DNA of 36,845 nucleotides from Verrucomicrobiia bacterium (GTDB lineage: Bacteria; Verrucomicrobiota; Verrucomicrobiia; JABWAM01): positions 1 to 36,845 of the forward strand of contig JAQUAF010000058.1 in NCBI GenBank assembly GCA_028687435.1. Reading direction: 5' to 3'. Positions 1 through 7,106 of the stretch are shown here, piece by piece. The translations under genes were made by a program, and so were the position numbers. Position 1 is the stretch's first letter. Every line of letters begins with the position of its first letter. Under the pieces are notes generated by a model. That model was given only the letters and a program-made list of their open reading frames with translations, searched no databases and was not told the origin of the DNA.

Positions 1-14
1 CTGTTCCGCGCTGA

Positions 15-440
15 AATGTCGCCTTCCAGGACGAACAGCCGTTTCCTCAACTGGTTTGTTTTCCATGCACGGAATCTACGCCGCGGATCGGGCGAAGGCT
101 AGATGCTCACCGCTTGACGCTTACGGTGGAATACTGCGATACCGGGAATTTTCCGGATGTGATGGATCAATTGTTGGAAATCAAGTTGCAGACGGCGCCA
201 ACGATTGACCTTGGATTGTTTTCTCCAGACGATATTGCTCCGCTGGATTTTTTGCCGTCAATTCAACATTGTGATGTTCGTTACGCCGTATTTTATGGGG
301 TGGTGCTTGGCACAGAGGTTCGGCTCGATTACCTTGTGTTGACTCGTGGTGCAGATTTCTTTTCTTTCTTTCAGAGATTTGGGGGCAAAGTTGTCAATGC
401 GAAGTTGCAAATCCCGCTACCGCGCGATTTCTTCGGCTAA
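15..440 (+). CDS. 3' part of an unrecognised gene, possibly the restriction endonuclease partner of the adjacent methyltransferase
   Basis: The frame is open from base 15 (an in-frame TGA lies at 12-14) to a TAA at 438-440. The only start codon seen is a TTG at 114, and the translation upstream of it also reads like protein, so the 5' end is unresolved: either the gene is disrupted by a frameshift near the window edge or it begins further left. The C-terminal part is compact and hydrophobic, with the stretches VRYAVFYGVVLG and RLDYLVLTRG and a terminal FFQRFGGKVVN-KLQIPLP segment. Its last 24 bases overlap, tail to tail, the 3' end of an adenine methyltransferase gene on the other strand, the usual layout of a type II restriction-modification pair. 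The endonuclease role is inferred from that position only; I see no PD-(D/E)XK motif in this fragment. Confidence 0.5.
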   Translation, partial: NVAFQDEQPFPQLVCFPCTESTPRIGRRLDAHRLTLTVEYCDTGNFPDVMDQLLEIKLQTAPTIDLGLFSPDDIAPLDFLPSIQHCDVRYAVFYGVVLGTEVRLDYLVLTRGADFFSFFQRFGGKVVNAKLQIPLPRDFFG

Positions 441-2243
441 TCCGAAGGCTTGCCAAACCAAGCCGTCCAGTTGCCGCTGAAGGCATGCCACTTGTGTAGT
501 GTTTAGCGTTGATGACGCTCGGAGAAGCTGTGGCATAAGGTCAAGGATGTGTTTTGCTCGTTCGAGTTTGGGGAGAGGAAAGAGTCTCACATATTGGCTC
601 ATGAAGCGGCGACGTCCCGCGTAGAGTTTGTTGTGGAAAGTAACGTCATAGAACTTGTGGATGAATGAGGAGTTTGCGATGGCTAACATGATATGGAGCC
701 AGAAATTGGGTTTTCCAGGTAGGAGTTTTGTCCAGTAGCAGTCTCCGTTTACAATCCAACCCTCCTTGACTAGAAAGAACTTGCTTGTCTCGCTGATGTC
801 TGGAAAAGCGATTTTCGGTCGAGTCCAGTCCGCGGGATGATGAGGCACCCAAATTTCATACCACCGTCGACCGGACTCAATGAGGTAACTCCGATTTTGT
901 AGGCGCTCACGGTGCTTGTACAAGTAGTTTTGTGCGCGCGGATAATTGGCTAAATCTACCGGCACCCGTTCTTCGCTTTGCAGGCTATAGGGATATAGTA
1001 CGCGCTTTGCTTCGGTGGCAGTGGCGGAGGGGTGCCAGCGTGAGGCCAGATGGTGTGTGATTAAAGGATGTAGAAGTTCATCCTCCGGTCGTTCAGCCTC
1101 GGGCAGTGCATCCCAATCGTCCCGCATGAAAACTGCATCGGCTGTGGTCTTGATGCCAACGCACACCTTTGCAATATCCGAAAACACACCTGAAGTATGG
1201 GCCTTCACTGTAGATAGCCAAGCGTCGATGTCCTTATTCGACATGGTCCAAGGAGTGGTGCCGTCTACAGCCGTTTGGAGATGGCCGGTTTGAACATGGA
1301 AGCAAAGATCGCTGGCTGAGGCATAACCGGAGAAGGATCCGTCAAGAACCTCTAAGACGGAATCGATATTTCGTTGTGGCACTCCATTTTGTTTTGGCGT
1401 TTCATACACTCTGATAAATTCGCAAGACTGCTTTTTAACGCCATTTTGTCTCAATGCAATGAGGACTGCCGGCAAAACAGCCGCTTTAAAGAGTTTGGTG
1501 TCACCTAAGTCAACCAATCGTTGAAGCTGAAAATGGCTCGTCAACCATTTGCGCATGGAGGTTCCAGATTGGACGGAGAGAAAACGGTTTGATGTTAAAA
1601 GTCCAAGTACACCACCTTCCTGCAATGCAAGAGTCATGGCTTTGACAAATGCATGATACAAATCGACACGCCCGGTGAGTCCAAAGCGAAGAGTTAACTC
1701 ATGTGCGGCAGCAGAGCCAAGAATCTGGGTTCGCACGTAAGGGGGATTTGAGATGATTGCATCGAATAAAATGATTGACTGCAAGCGCTCACATTCACTC
1801 GTTGTAAATTGAAAGTCCATTTGCTGTTTCAAATCGGAAGGGGAAAAGGTCGATAGAAAATCGACGCATCTGAGATCGACTGAAGCAATATCCAGTCCTG
1901 AGAGGTTGTTTTCAGCTTTTTGCAAGGCTTCGGCATCCGTGTCAAAACCAGTTAGCGCGAGTTTTGCCCTTAACCTGTGTGGGGTTGCATCGACGATCGC
2001 TTTCAGGAGGTTCCCATCACCACAGGCAGGATCCAACACGGAAATTTGTCCGATTTTGTCAAGGCGGGGCTTCAGTTTGGAGACTACCTGTTGTGCCAAA
2101 TAAGCGGCCAACAGGGGGGGGGTATAGTGAATGCCGTTCGCCTTGCGCTGTGTTGCATCCCGAATCGTGAAAGTTGGCTGCTTGGAGCGCTCTTTGTGGG
2201 AACGCAAAACTTGTGGGGGTGCGGTATGAACCATTGTTGGCAT
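417..2243 (-). CDS. N6-adenine DNA methyltransferase, Eco57I/TaqI-like class
   Basis: 608 residues. It transfers a methyl group from S-adenosylmethionine to adenine N6 in a specific DNA site, protecting the host from a partner endonuclease. The motif X region GIHYTPPLLAAYL lies at residues 37-49, the SAM-binding motif I VLDPACGDGNLL at about 69-80 and the catalytic motif IV NPPY at 166-169. The C-terminal 300 residues match the extent of a TaqI-type target-recognition domain. The ATG at 2243 lies six bases after a good -10 box, so the message should be leaderless; a second ATG at codon 4 is possible. Codons 41-44 contain a run of nine C. The 3' end overlaps the convergent ORF ending at 440. 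Class is clear from the motifs; the recognition sequence cannot be read from sequence. Confidence 0.92.
   Translation of the reverse strand: MPTMVHTAPPQVLRSHKERSKQPTFTIRDATQRKANGIHYTPPLLAAYLAQQVVSKLKPRLDKIGQISVLDPACGDGNLLKAIVDATPHRLRAKLALTGFDTDAEALQKAENNLSGLDIASVDLRCVDFLSTFSPSDLKQQMDFQFTTSECERLQSIILFDAIISNPPYVRTQILGSAAAHELTLRFGLTGRVDLYHAFVKAMTLALQEGGVLGLLTSNRFLSVQSGTSMRKWLTSHFQLQRLVDLGDTKLFKAAVLPAVLIALRQNGVKKQSCEFIRVYETPKQNGVPQRNIDSVLEVLDGSFSGYASASDLCFHVQTGHLQTAVDGTTPWTMSNKDIDAWLSTVKAHTSGVFSDIAKVCVGIKTTADAVFMRDDWDALPEAERPEDELLHPLITHHLASRWHPSATATEAKRVLYPYSLQSEERVPVDLANYPRAQNYLYKHRERLQNRSYLIESGRRWYEIWVPHHPADWTRPKIAFPDISETSKFFLVKEGWIVNGDCYWTKLLPGKPNFWLHIMLAIANSSFIHKFYDVTFHNKLYAGRRRFMSQYVRLFPLPKLERAKHILDLMPQLLRASSTLNTTQVACLQRQLDGLVWQAFGLAEEIAR
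2114..2122 (-). repeat. Poly-C tract (9 nt) inside the methyltransferase coding sequence
   Basis: Nine consecutive G on the plus strand, read as nine C in the gene, spanning codons 41-44 (Thr-Pro-Pro-Leu). It lies in the conserved YTPxxLA segment. A one-base slip would truncate the protein shortly after the tract, so this is a potential phase-variation switch. Confidence 0.85.
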
Positions 2244-2249
2244 ATGCTA

Positions 2250-2278
2250 TATTTAGTCATCACATGGTTGAGTGTCAA
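2250..2278 (-). promoter_or_regulatory. Sigma-70-type promoter of the methyltransferase gene, leaderless
   Basis: Read on the minus strand there is a perfect -35 TTGACA (2273-2278), a 17-base spacer and a -10 TAAATA (2250-2255). The ATG follows after only six bases, which places the expected transcription start on or next to the A of the start codon. No Shine-Dalgarno sequence fits in that space. Confidence 0.75.
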
Positions 2279-2412
2279 CCTGAATTTATTCCAACGACGC
2301 GAGTTTGCGGGTTATTTGGTCTGACCACAGGGGTTACAGCGTGGTTTTGATTTTTTGGTTGAATTGGGACGTAGACCGATCCGTCATCTTGAGTATTCAC
2401 GATTTGTATTCT

Positions 2413-3210
2413 CTATCCATGATAGAGGTCGGCGATGCGTTTTTGGACTTCCGGCTGGGTGAAGGTGACCTTGTGCATTTCCAACTCTTTGCGGATGGCG
2501 GAGGCAAGTTCGTCGCGGATGGATTCGGCAAAGCAGCGCTTCAGTTCTTTCAGGGCAAGGACGGGTTTTTCGGCGAGGTCGCGTGCTTGTGTCAGGGCGG
2601 CGTTGATGACATCCGCTTTTTTGGTCACGGTGATTTGAGCGCCGCGGTCGCGCAGTTCGCCGCCGTGGTAGTTTTTGCCGCTGAAGAGCATTTCCCAGCC
2701 CAGGGCGGCGCCGAATTTTTTTGGCATGACGCAGGTGGCGCCCATGCCCGGCGTAAAGCCGTAACGCATGAAATTCGCGCTGTAGAGGCATTCCTCGGCC
2801 AGCACGATCAGGTCCGCGTAGGCGCCAAAGACAAGGCCGGCGCCGATGGCGTGGCCCTGCATGGCGGCGATCACCGGGATTTCGCAGCGGAGGAATTGGT
2901 CGTAAAAGGGGAAATCGGTGAATTTGGCCCGGCCCTGGGCCAGCAGGAGCAATTCCTCCTTGCTGCCGCCGCAGCAAAAGTAGGCGTCGTATCCATGAAC
3001 CACGACCGCCCGGGCCTCGGGATTGGAGGCGATTTCCCGGAAGACGGCGGTGATGCCGTCCATGAAGGCTCGGGAGAAGGTGTTTTTGGAGGAGCGGTCT
3101 TTCATGGACACAACGGCGATGGTTTTTTCCAGCCATTCAAGCTTGATGACCGGCGCGGTCTGTGGCTCGGGCTGAAGGCTGAAGGCTGAAGGCTTTGCCT
3201 GGTCAGGCAT
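2413..3210 (-). CDS. pksI: ECH2 of the HMGS cassette, PksI-like decarboxylating crotonase
   Basis: Crotonase-fold enzyme that decarboxylates the 3-methylglutaconyl-ACP intermediate to give the beta-branched alkene; this is the last step of polyketide beta-branching. Family signatures: the first oxyanion-hole segment HGYDAYFCCGGSKE, then CEIPVIAAMQGHAIGAGLVFG, and the PksI hallmark YSANFMRYGFTPGMGAT. The ORF stays open to 3312, but the ATG at 3210 (about 265 residues) is preferred: it follows GGAAAAACC and its start overlaps the end of ECH1 by 8 bases, implying translational coupling. Its N-terminal linker is encoded by a heptamer repeat. A short inverted repeat (CTCTATC/GATAGAG, 2411-2427) covers the stop codon. 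Last gene of the cassette. Confidence 0.9.
   Translation of the reverse strand: MPDQAKPSAFSLQPEPQTAPVIKLEWLEKTIAVVSMKDRSSKNTFSRAFMDGITAVFREIASNPEARAVVVHGYDAYFCCGGSKEELLLLAQGRAKFTDFPFYDQFLRCEIPVIAAMQGHAIGAGLVFGAYADLIVLAEECLYSANFMRYGFTPGMGATCVMPKKFGAALGWEMLFSGKNYHGGELRDRGAQITVTKKADVINAALTQARDLAEKPVLALKELKRCFAESIRDELASAIRKELEMHKVTFTQPEVQKRIADLYHG
3171..3194. repeat. Heptamer tandem repeat (GCTGAAG)x3 within the ECH2 N-terminal linker
   Basis: Three complete GCTGAAG units plus GCT. They lie inside the ECH2 coding region near its start. The same unit, in the opposite orientation, recurs at 8559-8575 upstream of the enoyl reductase gene. A gain or loss of one unit would shift the reading frame. 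Confidence 0.85.
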
Positions 3211-3985
3211 TGGTTTTTCCTTGTTGTTCCCATGGAAAGATTCCGCGGGTTGCGTAGTTGGCGATGTTTTGCCGCACTTTGGGTTTGGCGGCCAGACGCC
3301 CGATTTCGTCAATCGCCAGCTTTTCCATTTCCGGGGTGATCAGCCACATGCGGCGAAAATATTGTTTGAGATCGACGATGGTTTCCTCGTCGAGCAGGTT
3401 CAGGCGGAGGGTGAGTTTGCGGATGGTTTCGTCGAGGTTGTCGGTGAGTTCATCCAGCAGATGAATGGTTTGAGCTTCCTGGGCGGAGATGGGTTTGGTG
3501 GTCAGCGTCATGGTGTAGGCTTTTTGAAAGCCGATTCGCCGGATCAGGAAGGGGAGGACGCAACAGGGAAGAAGTCCCCAGAGCGCCTCGGAAAGGCTGA
3601 ATTCCGCACGCGGGGTGGAGACGGCCAAGTCGCTGGCGGCGACCAGCCCCACGCCGCCGGCGATCACCTTGCCGTCGATGCGGCTGACGATGATTTTTGG
3701 GGAGAGGGTGAAGCGTTTGAGAAGGGCCAGGTATTGATCGATGCGGACGGCTTCATTGGCGGCAACGCCGGGTTGAGCGGAGGCCTCGTGAAAATCCATG
3801 CCGGTGCAGAACACGCCGGGTTGTCCCTCCAGCACCACGGTCCGGCAATCCGGGGTTTGCTCCGCATCGTCCAAGGCGGCGTTGATCTCGTGGATCAGTG
3901 CGGCGTTGATGCTGTTGCCGCGTTCCGGACGGGAAATCGTCAAGGTCATCATGCGGGGCGATTTTTTGACGATGAGGGGTTGCAT
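3203..3985 (-). CDS. pksH: ECH1 of the HMGS cassette, PksH-like dehydratase
   Basis: 260-residue crotonase-fold enzyme that dehydrates the HMG-ACP intermediate made by the HMG-CoA synthase homologue. It has VFCTGMDF and GKVIAGGVGLVAASD (the two oxyanion-hole segments), the PksH-like run SLSEALWGLLPCCVLPFLIRRIG and the family's C-terminal ending GIFPWEQ. The length is typical of PksH. The start at 3985 (MQPLIVKK) is the first ATG after the repeat-rich gap. The 3' end overlaps ECH2 by 8 bases. The gap to the HMG-CoA synthase gene upstream (212 bp) holds repeats and hairpins rather than a gene, so ECH1 and ECH2 may be partly uncoupled from the upstream genes. Confidence 0.92.
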   Translation of the reverse strand: MQPLIVKKSPRMMTLTISRPERGNSINAALIHEINAALDDAEQTPDCRTVVLEGQPGVFCTGMDFHEASAQPGVAANEAVRIDQYLALLKRFTLSPKIIVSRIDGKVIAGGVGLVAASDLAVSTPRAEFSLSEALWGLLPCCVLPFLIRRIGFQKAYTMTLTTKPISAQEAQTIHLLDELTDNLDETIRKLTLRLNLLDEETIVDLKQYFRRMWLITPEMEKLAIDEIGRLAAKPKVRQNIANYATRGIFPWEQQGKTNA

Positions 3986-3994
3986 GGCTGGTTT

Positions 3995-4026
3995 GTTAGA
4001 CTATTAGACTGTTAGGCTGTTAGGGA
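3995..4026. repeat. Octamer tandem repeat (GTTAGACT-type, four units)
   Basis: Four consecutive 8-mers: GTTAGACT, ATTAGACT, GTTAGGCT, GTTAGGGA. They lie just upstream of the ECH1 start. No ORF covers them convincingly. Confidence 0.8.
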
Positions 4027-4046
4027 TTGAGGGGGAAAGCATCTGG

Positions 4047-4066
4047 ATTCCCGCATTCGCGGGAAT
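4047..4066. repeat. Small palindromic repeat, 8-bp stem (ATTCCCGC/GCGGGAAT)
   Basis: ATTCCCGC, a 4-base loop, then GCGGGAAT. This stem, with its flanking ATCTGG and GACGG, has the look of a dispersed intergenic hairpin repeat of the kind found in many bacterial genomes. Only one copy is in the window. Confidence 0.65.
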
Positions 4067-4085
4067 GACGGCAACAAGCGTTACT

Positions 4086-4137
4086 GGAGTCCCGCCCTCC
4101 ATTGGATGCATGATAAAATAATGGAGGGCGGGGCTCC
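4086..4137. repeat. Strong hairpin repeat, 18-bp stem
   Basis: GGAG-T-CCCGCCCTCCATT pairs with AATGGAGGGCGGG-G-CTCC around a loop of about 16 bases, with one T-G wobble. No T-run follows on the minus strand where the cassette is transcribed, so it looks like a repetitive element or RNA processing/stability structure rather than a classical terminator. Confidence 0.7.
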
Positions 4138-4197
4138 CGCACCGCCGCATCTCCAGATGAAATGGTGAAAACATTGGAATGGAAGGGTGGAAAAGGA

Positions 4198-5430
4198 TCA
4201 GCTCCACTGGTATTCCCGGTGATAGTTTTCGATCTTTTTCAGGACGAGAAGTCCTTTGCCGGCCATGGCGCGGTCGTAGATGTTTTGGTAAGGGGTGAGA
4301 TCGACGGTTTTGTCCTTGATGCCAAAGGTCCATTCCAGGCCGAGTTCGAGCAGGGCGTCGTATTCGGTCATGTTCAATTCGTAGCGGCCGGTCAGCGATT
4401 CTTTTTTGCGGAGCCGTCCCAATTTTTGTTGGGAAAGGGGAGTGACGATGCCGCTGAAGAATTCGCCGCAGCAACCGGAGCCATAGGAATAGAGGCCGAT
4501 GCGTTTCGGGGTGTTCAGTTCCACGGTGTCGATCAAGCCGCAAAGGGCGAGGTAAACCGTGGCGGAGTAGATGTTGCCGATTTCGCAGCAATAGGCCAGG
4601 GAAGGGATCATCCGCCGGTTGAAATCGGCGTCGGAAACCTCAGCGGGCGCTTTTTTCAATTTTCGCATGAGCATGCGGTGCGCGCCCTTGACCATGCCGG
4701 GGAAAGGGGTGTGAAAAGCGAGGTAGGCGAAGGTGTCGACAAAGTCGGCGCCTTCGACCTTGCGGGAGTAAACGTCGTAGCTGTGTTCCAGGCAGTCGAG
4801 GTAGGCGATGAGGGAGAGGTCCGAGTCGCCGGTTTCGATTTCGGGGGTGGGGCGGCAGGCGTCCATGACTTCGAAGCAATGGTATCCGTTGGCGCCGAAG
4901 TCGAGTTCCAGGATGTCGGGGCGGTTGCTGACCAGCAGGGCAACGGCGCCGGAGCCTTGGGAGGGTTCGACATAGCTGCCTTTGATGGCCGCCTTGGAGA
5001 TGTCCGTGGCCACCACCAGGGCCTTGGCGCCGGGCGAGGCGTTGGAGGCGATGAGGTTGGCCGCCATCTGGAACGCGGCAGTGCCGCCGTAGCAGGCGTG
5101 TTTCACCTCAAAGAGACGGCAGGCGGGATTCAGCCCCAGGTGATGATGGATGTAGGTGCTCAGGGATTTGCCGAAATCCAGTCCGGATTCGGTGGCGGTG
5201 ACCACCAGTTCGATCCGGTTTTTTTCCTCGGGGCTCAACTGGTCGATGATGGGTTTGGCGGCGTTGACGCCGAAGGAGACGGCGTCTTCGCAGGGCAGCG
5301 CCAGCGATTTGCGTTTGAGCATGAGGTTGTCGAAACGCCGCATGTCGAGTTTGCGGGCTTCGAACAGGGTTCGGATGTCCAGAAAGGTTCTGCCGCCGTA
5401 AAAATTGATGGCTTCGATTCCAACAGGCAT
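4198..5430 (-). CDS. pksG: HMG-CoA synthase homologue of the beta-branching cassette, PksG-like
   Basis: 410 residues. It condenses the acetyl unit from the donor ACP with the beta-keto group of a PKS-bound chain, giving an HMG-like branched thioester. The catalytic triad is visible: Glu81 (TATESGLD), Cys113 (KHACYGGTAA) and His240 (LAFHTPFPGMV). Length agrees with the PksG/MupH group. The ATG at 5430 is preceded by AAGGAA and lies three bases after the ketosynthase stop, so the two are translated together. It is the central enzyme of the block. It could be mistaken for mevalonate-pathway HMG-CoA synthase, but the neighbours (ACP, Cys-to-Ser ketosynthase, ECH1, ECH2) make the polyketide role close to certain. 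Confidence 0.94.
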   Translation of the reverse strand: MPVGIEAINFYGGRTFLDIRTLFEARKLDMRRFDNLMLKRKSLALPCEDAVSFGVNAAKPIIDQLSPEEKNRIELVVTATESGLDFGKSLSTYIHHHLGLNPACRLFEVKHACYGGTAAFQMAANLIASNASPGAKALVVATDISKAAIKGSYVEPSQGSGAVALLVSNRPDILELDFGANGYHCFEVMDACRPTPEIETGDSDLSLIAYLDCLEHSYDVYSRKVEGADFVDTFAYLAFHTPFPGMVKGAHRMLMRKLKKAPAEVSDADFNRRMIPSLAYCCEIGNIYSATVYLALCGLIDTVELNTPKRIGLYSYGSGCCGEFFSGIVTPLSQQKLGRLRKKESLTGRYELNMTEYDALLELGLEWTFGIKDKTVDLTPYQNIYDRAMAGKGLLVLKKIENYHREYQWS

Positions 5431-5433
5431 GGG

Positions 5434-6741
5434 TTATTCCTTGTTGTTGGTTGTTTGTGAAGGGGGTGTTTTTTTGAGGACCAGGCTGCTGTTGATTCCT
5501 CCGAAGCCAAAGCTGTTGGAAAGGGCGCAGGCCGTGTGGAGGGGTTCGGCCTGGCTGCAGGCGAAGTTCAGATCGGGGTCAATGGGCTCGCGCAGGTTCA
5601 AGTTGGGATGAAGAAAACCATGATTCAACTGGATGAGGCAAGCCGCCATTTCGATCACCCCCGCCGCGCTGAGGCAGTGGCCGATGAGGGATTTGGTGGA
5701 GTTGATCCGGACATGGGCCAGGTGATCGCGGAAAACCGTCCTGATGGCCTGGCATTCGGTGCGGTCGCCCAAGGGGGAGGATGTGCCGTGCGCGTTGACA
5801 TAGCCAATCTGGCCGGCGCGGACGCCGGACTGGGCGATGGCGGCTTGCATGGCGCGGATTTCGCCGTCAACGCTTGGGTCGGGATGGTGATGTCCGTCCA
5901 GGACAAGGGAAGCGCCGGCGATTTCCCCCTGGATGGGGACGTTCCGTTTTTGGGCGCTGGCTTTTGATTCCAGCATGACGCAGGCGCTGCCCTGTCCCCA
6001 GACAAATCCTTCATGGGTTTGGTCGAAAGGCCTGCAGGCGCGCGAGGGGTCTTTTGTGCCGCCAGCGAAGGCTGCGCCCAGGATGGCGAAGCCTTCCCAT
6101 TCCAAGGGCGATAAATCCATGTTGGCGCCCACAACCAGGCAGCGTTCGAGCAGGCCGTGGCGGATCCATTGGAATGCGTTGAAAATCGCGGCGTTGCCGC
6201 TGGCCGAGGCTGCGCCGATGGTGAATCCCATGCCGCGAAGCGAGAGGATTTCGCTGATGCTGCCCACTTGATTGCTGTCGAAAAAGGAGATGGCGTATTT
6301 GGGGTTGATCCGGCGGTTGGGTTGGCGAAACTTTTCCGCGTTTTGGGCGATGTACCCCTGGCTGAGATTGTTTCCCCCAACGATCAGCCCCACGTCATCG
6401 AGAGGTTGAGATCCGTCGCCCAGTTTTGCGTCGAGATAGGCTTGCATGGCGGCGCAAGCGCTGAACCGGGTGGAATCGGTGGTATTGTTCAATGCCTTGC
6501 GGGCCCGGGAGAACAGGAGAGGGTGAGCCGGTTTTAGGTTTTCCAGCCAGTTTTGCCAGGAGAAGCCGCGGATGACGCCGCCGATTTGTGATGTCTGGCC
6601 GGAGGGGGCGGATGGATCATCCAGGCTGGTTATGCCGCAACGTCCCTCCCGCAGACCGCGTGCGAATTCCGACACGTTTTGGGCGATGCTGCAGACTATT
6701 CCCAGTCCGGTGACAACGACGGATGAAGGCGAGTCTGACAT
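5434..6741 (-). CDS. pksF: Decarboxylating ketosynthase of the beta-branching cassette, PksF-like, Cys replaced by Ser
   Basis: 435 residues with a thiolase/KAS fold. In place of the ketosynthase nucleophile motif (T-A-C-S-S-S) it has IGAASASGNAA at about 175-185, so the active cysteine is Ser179. The two KAS histidines are kept (VNAHGTSSP and KSLIGHCLSAAG). In this family the change removes condensation and leaves malonyl-ACP decarboxylation, which supplies acetyl-ACP to the HMG-CoA synthase. It starts at the ATG at 6741, three bases after the ACP stop, and ends three bases before the synthase ATG. Loss of the cysteine is seen directly; the decarboxylase role is known for the family. Confidence 0.93.
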   Translation of the reverse strand: MSDSPSSVVVTGLGIVCSIAQNVSEFARGLREGRCGITSLDDPSAPSGQTSQIGGVIRGFSWQNWLENLKPAHPLLFSRARKALNNTTDSTRFSACAAMQAYLDAKLGDGSQPLDDVGLIVGGNNLSQGYIAQNAEKFRQPNRRINPKYAISFFDSNQVGSISEILSLRGMGFTIGAASASGNAAIFNAFQWIRHGLLERCLVVGANMDLSPLEWEGFAILGAAFAGGTKDPSRACRPFDQTHEGFVWGQGSACVMLESKASAQKRNVPIQGEIAGASLVLDGHHHPDPSVDGEIRAMQAAIAQSGVRAGQIGYVNAHGTSSPLGDRTECQAIRTVFRDHLAHVRINSTKSLIGHCLSAAGVIEMAACLIQLNHGFLHPNLNLREPIDPDLNFACSQAEPLHTACALSNSFGFGGINSSLVLKKTPPSQTTNNKE

Positions 6742-6744
6742 GGA

Positions 6745-7005
6745 TTATGCCTGCCGGGAACCGGCGTGGCGATGGAGCAGATCGACCAGGCCGCGAAGAT
6801 TGCTGATGCCGTGAAGTTCCGCGCGAGGCACTTCCAGATTCAATTCTTCCATCGAATACATGACCACCTCCACCCGGTCCACGGAGTTGGCACCAAGATC
6901 CGTGAGACTTTTGTCGATGGTGACATCCCCGGGTTTGAGGTCCACCAGCACTTTCAGGGTGTTGGCCTTGACGATATCGAAGATTTTTTGCTTTTCAGGG
7001 TCCAT
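6745..7005 (-). CDS. acpK: Donor acyl carrier protein of the beta-branching cassette, AcpK-like
   Basis: About 86 residues from the ATG at 7005 (MDPEKQKIFD); a TTG seven codons upstream is less likely because it lies in the tandem repeats. The phosphopantetheine site is LGANSVDRVEVV with Ser41. It differs from the fatty-acid ACP at 10528 ([10 protein letters not shown]) in carrying Val-Asp-Arg after the serine, as free-standing donor ACPs of HMGS cassettes often do. It carries the malonyl/acetyl unit handed from the Ser-ketosynthase to the HMG-CoA synthase. The stop codon is three bases from the next ATG. Confidence 0.9.
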   Translation of the reverse strand: MDPEKQKIFDIVKANTLKVLVDLKPGDVTIDKSLTDLGANSVDRVEVVMYSMEELNLEVPRAELHGISNLRGLVDLLHRHAGSRQA

Positions 7006-7012
7006 GCAGGAA

Positions 7013-7040
7013 GATTCAAGATTCAAGACTCAAAATTCAA
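7013..7040. repeat. Heptamer tandem repeat (GATTCAA-type, four units)
   Basis: GATTCAA, GATTCAA, GACTCAA, AATTCAA in direct succession, followed by a degenerate GATTTTA. It lies directly upstream of the donor ACP start, where its ribosome-binding site would be expected. Confidence 0.8.
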
Positions 7041-7056
7041 GATTTTAAAGGATGAT

Positions 7057-7106
7057 GGTTCACGGTTCAGCGGTTCAATGGTTCACGGTTCAATGGTTCA
7101 GCGGTT
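7057..7106. repeat. GGTTCA tandem repeat, seven units spaced 7/8/8 in a 23-bp super-unit
   Basis: GGTTCA (last copy GGTT) begins at 7057, 7064, 7072, 7080, 7087, 7095 and 7103. The spacing 7-8-8 occurs twice, giving a 23-bp higher-order repeat. The enoyl reductase stop codon (TGA at 7098-7100) is part of a unit. Confidence 0.85.

Noticed and set aside
2305..3189. Long plus-strand ORF (294 codons)
   Set aside because: Antisense of ECH2; the minus-strand frame has crotonase motifs while this one reads as a low-complexity Gly/Phe/Asp-rich product.
4198..5430. Mevalonate-pathway HMG-CoA synthase
   Set aside because: Neighbouring donor ACP, Ser-ketosynthase, ECH1 and ECH2 fit polyketide beta-branching; no other mevalonate gene is present.
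4162..5460. Plus-strand ORF of 432 codons
   Set aside because: It mirrors the HMG-CoA synthase gene, which has the full catalytic triad; this product is Gly/Val-rich and recognisably antisense.
7013..7106. CRISPR-like array
   Set aside because: Units are only 7-8 bp and directly adjacent, without spacers; a tandem repeat instead.
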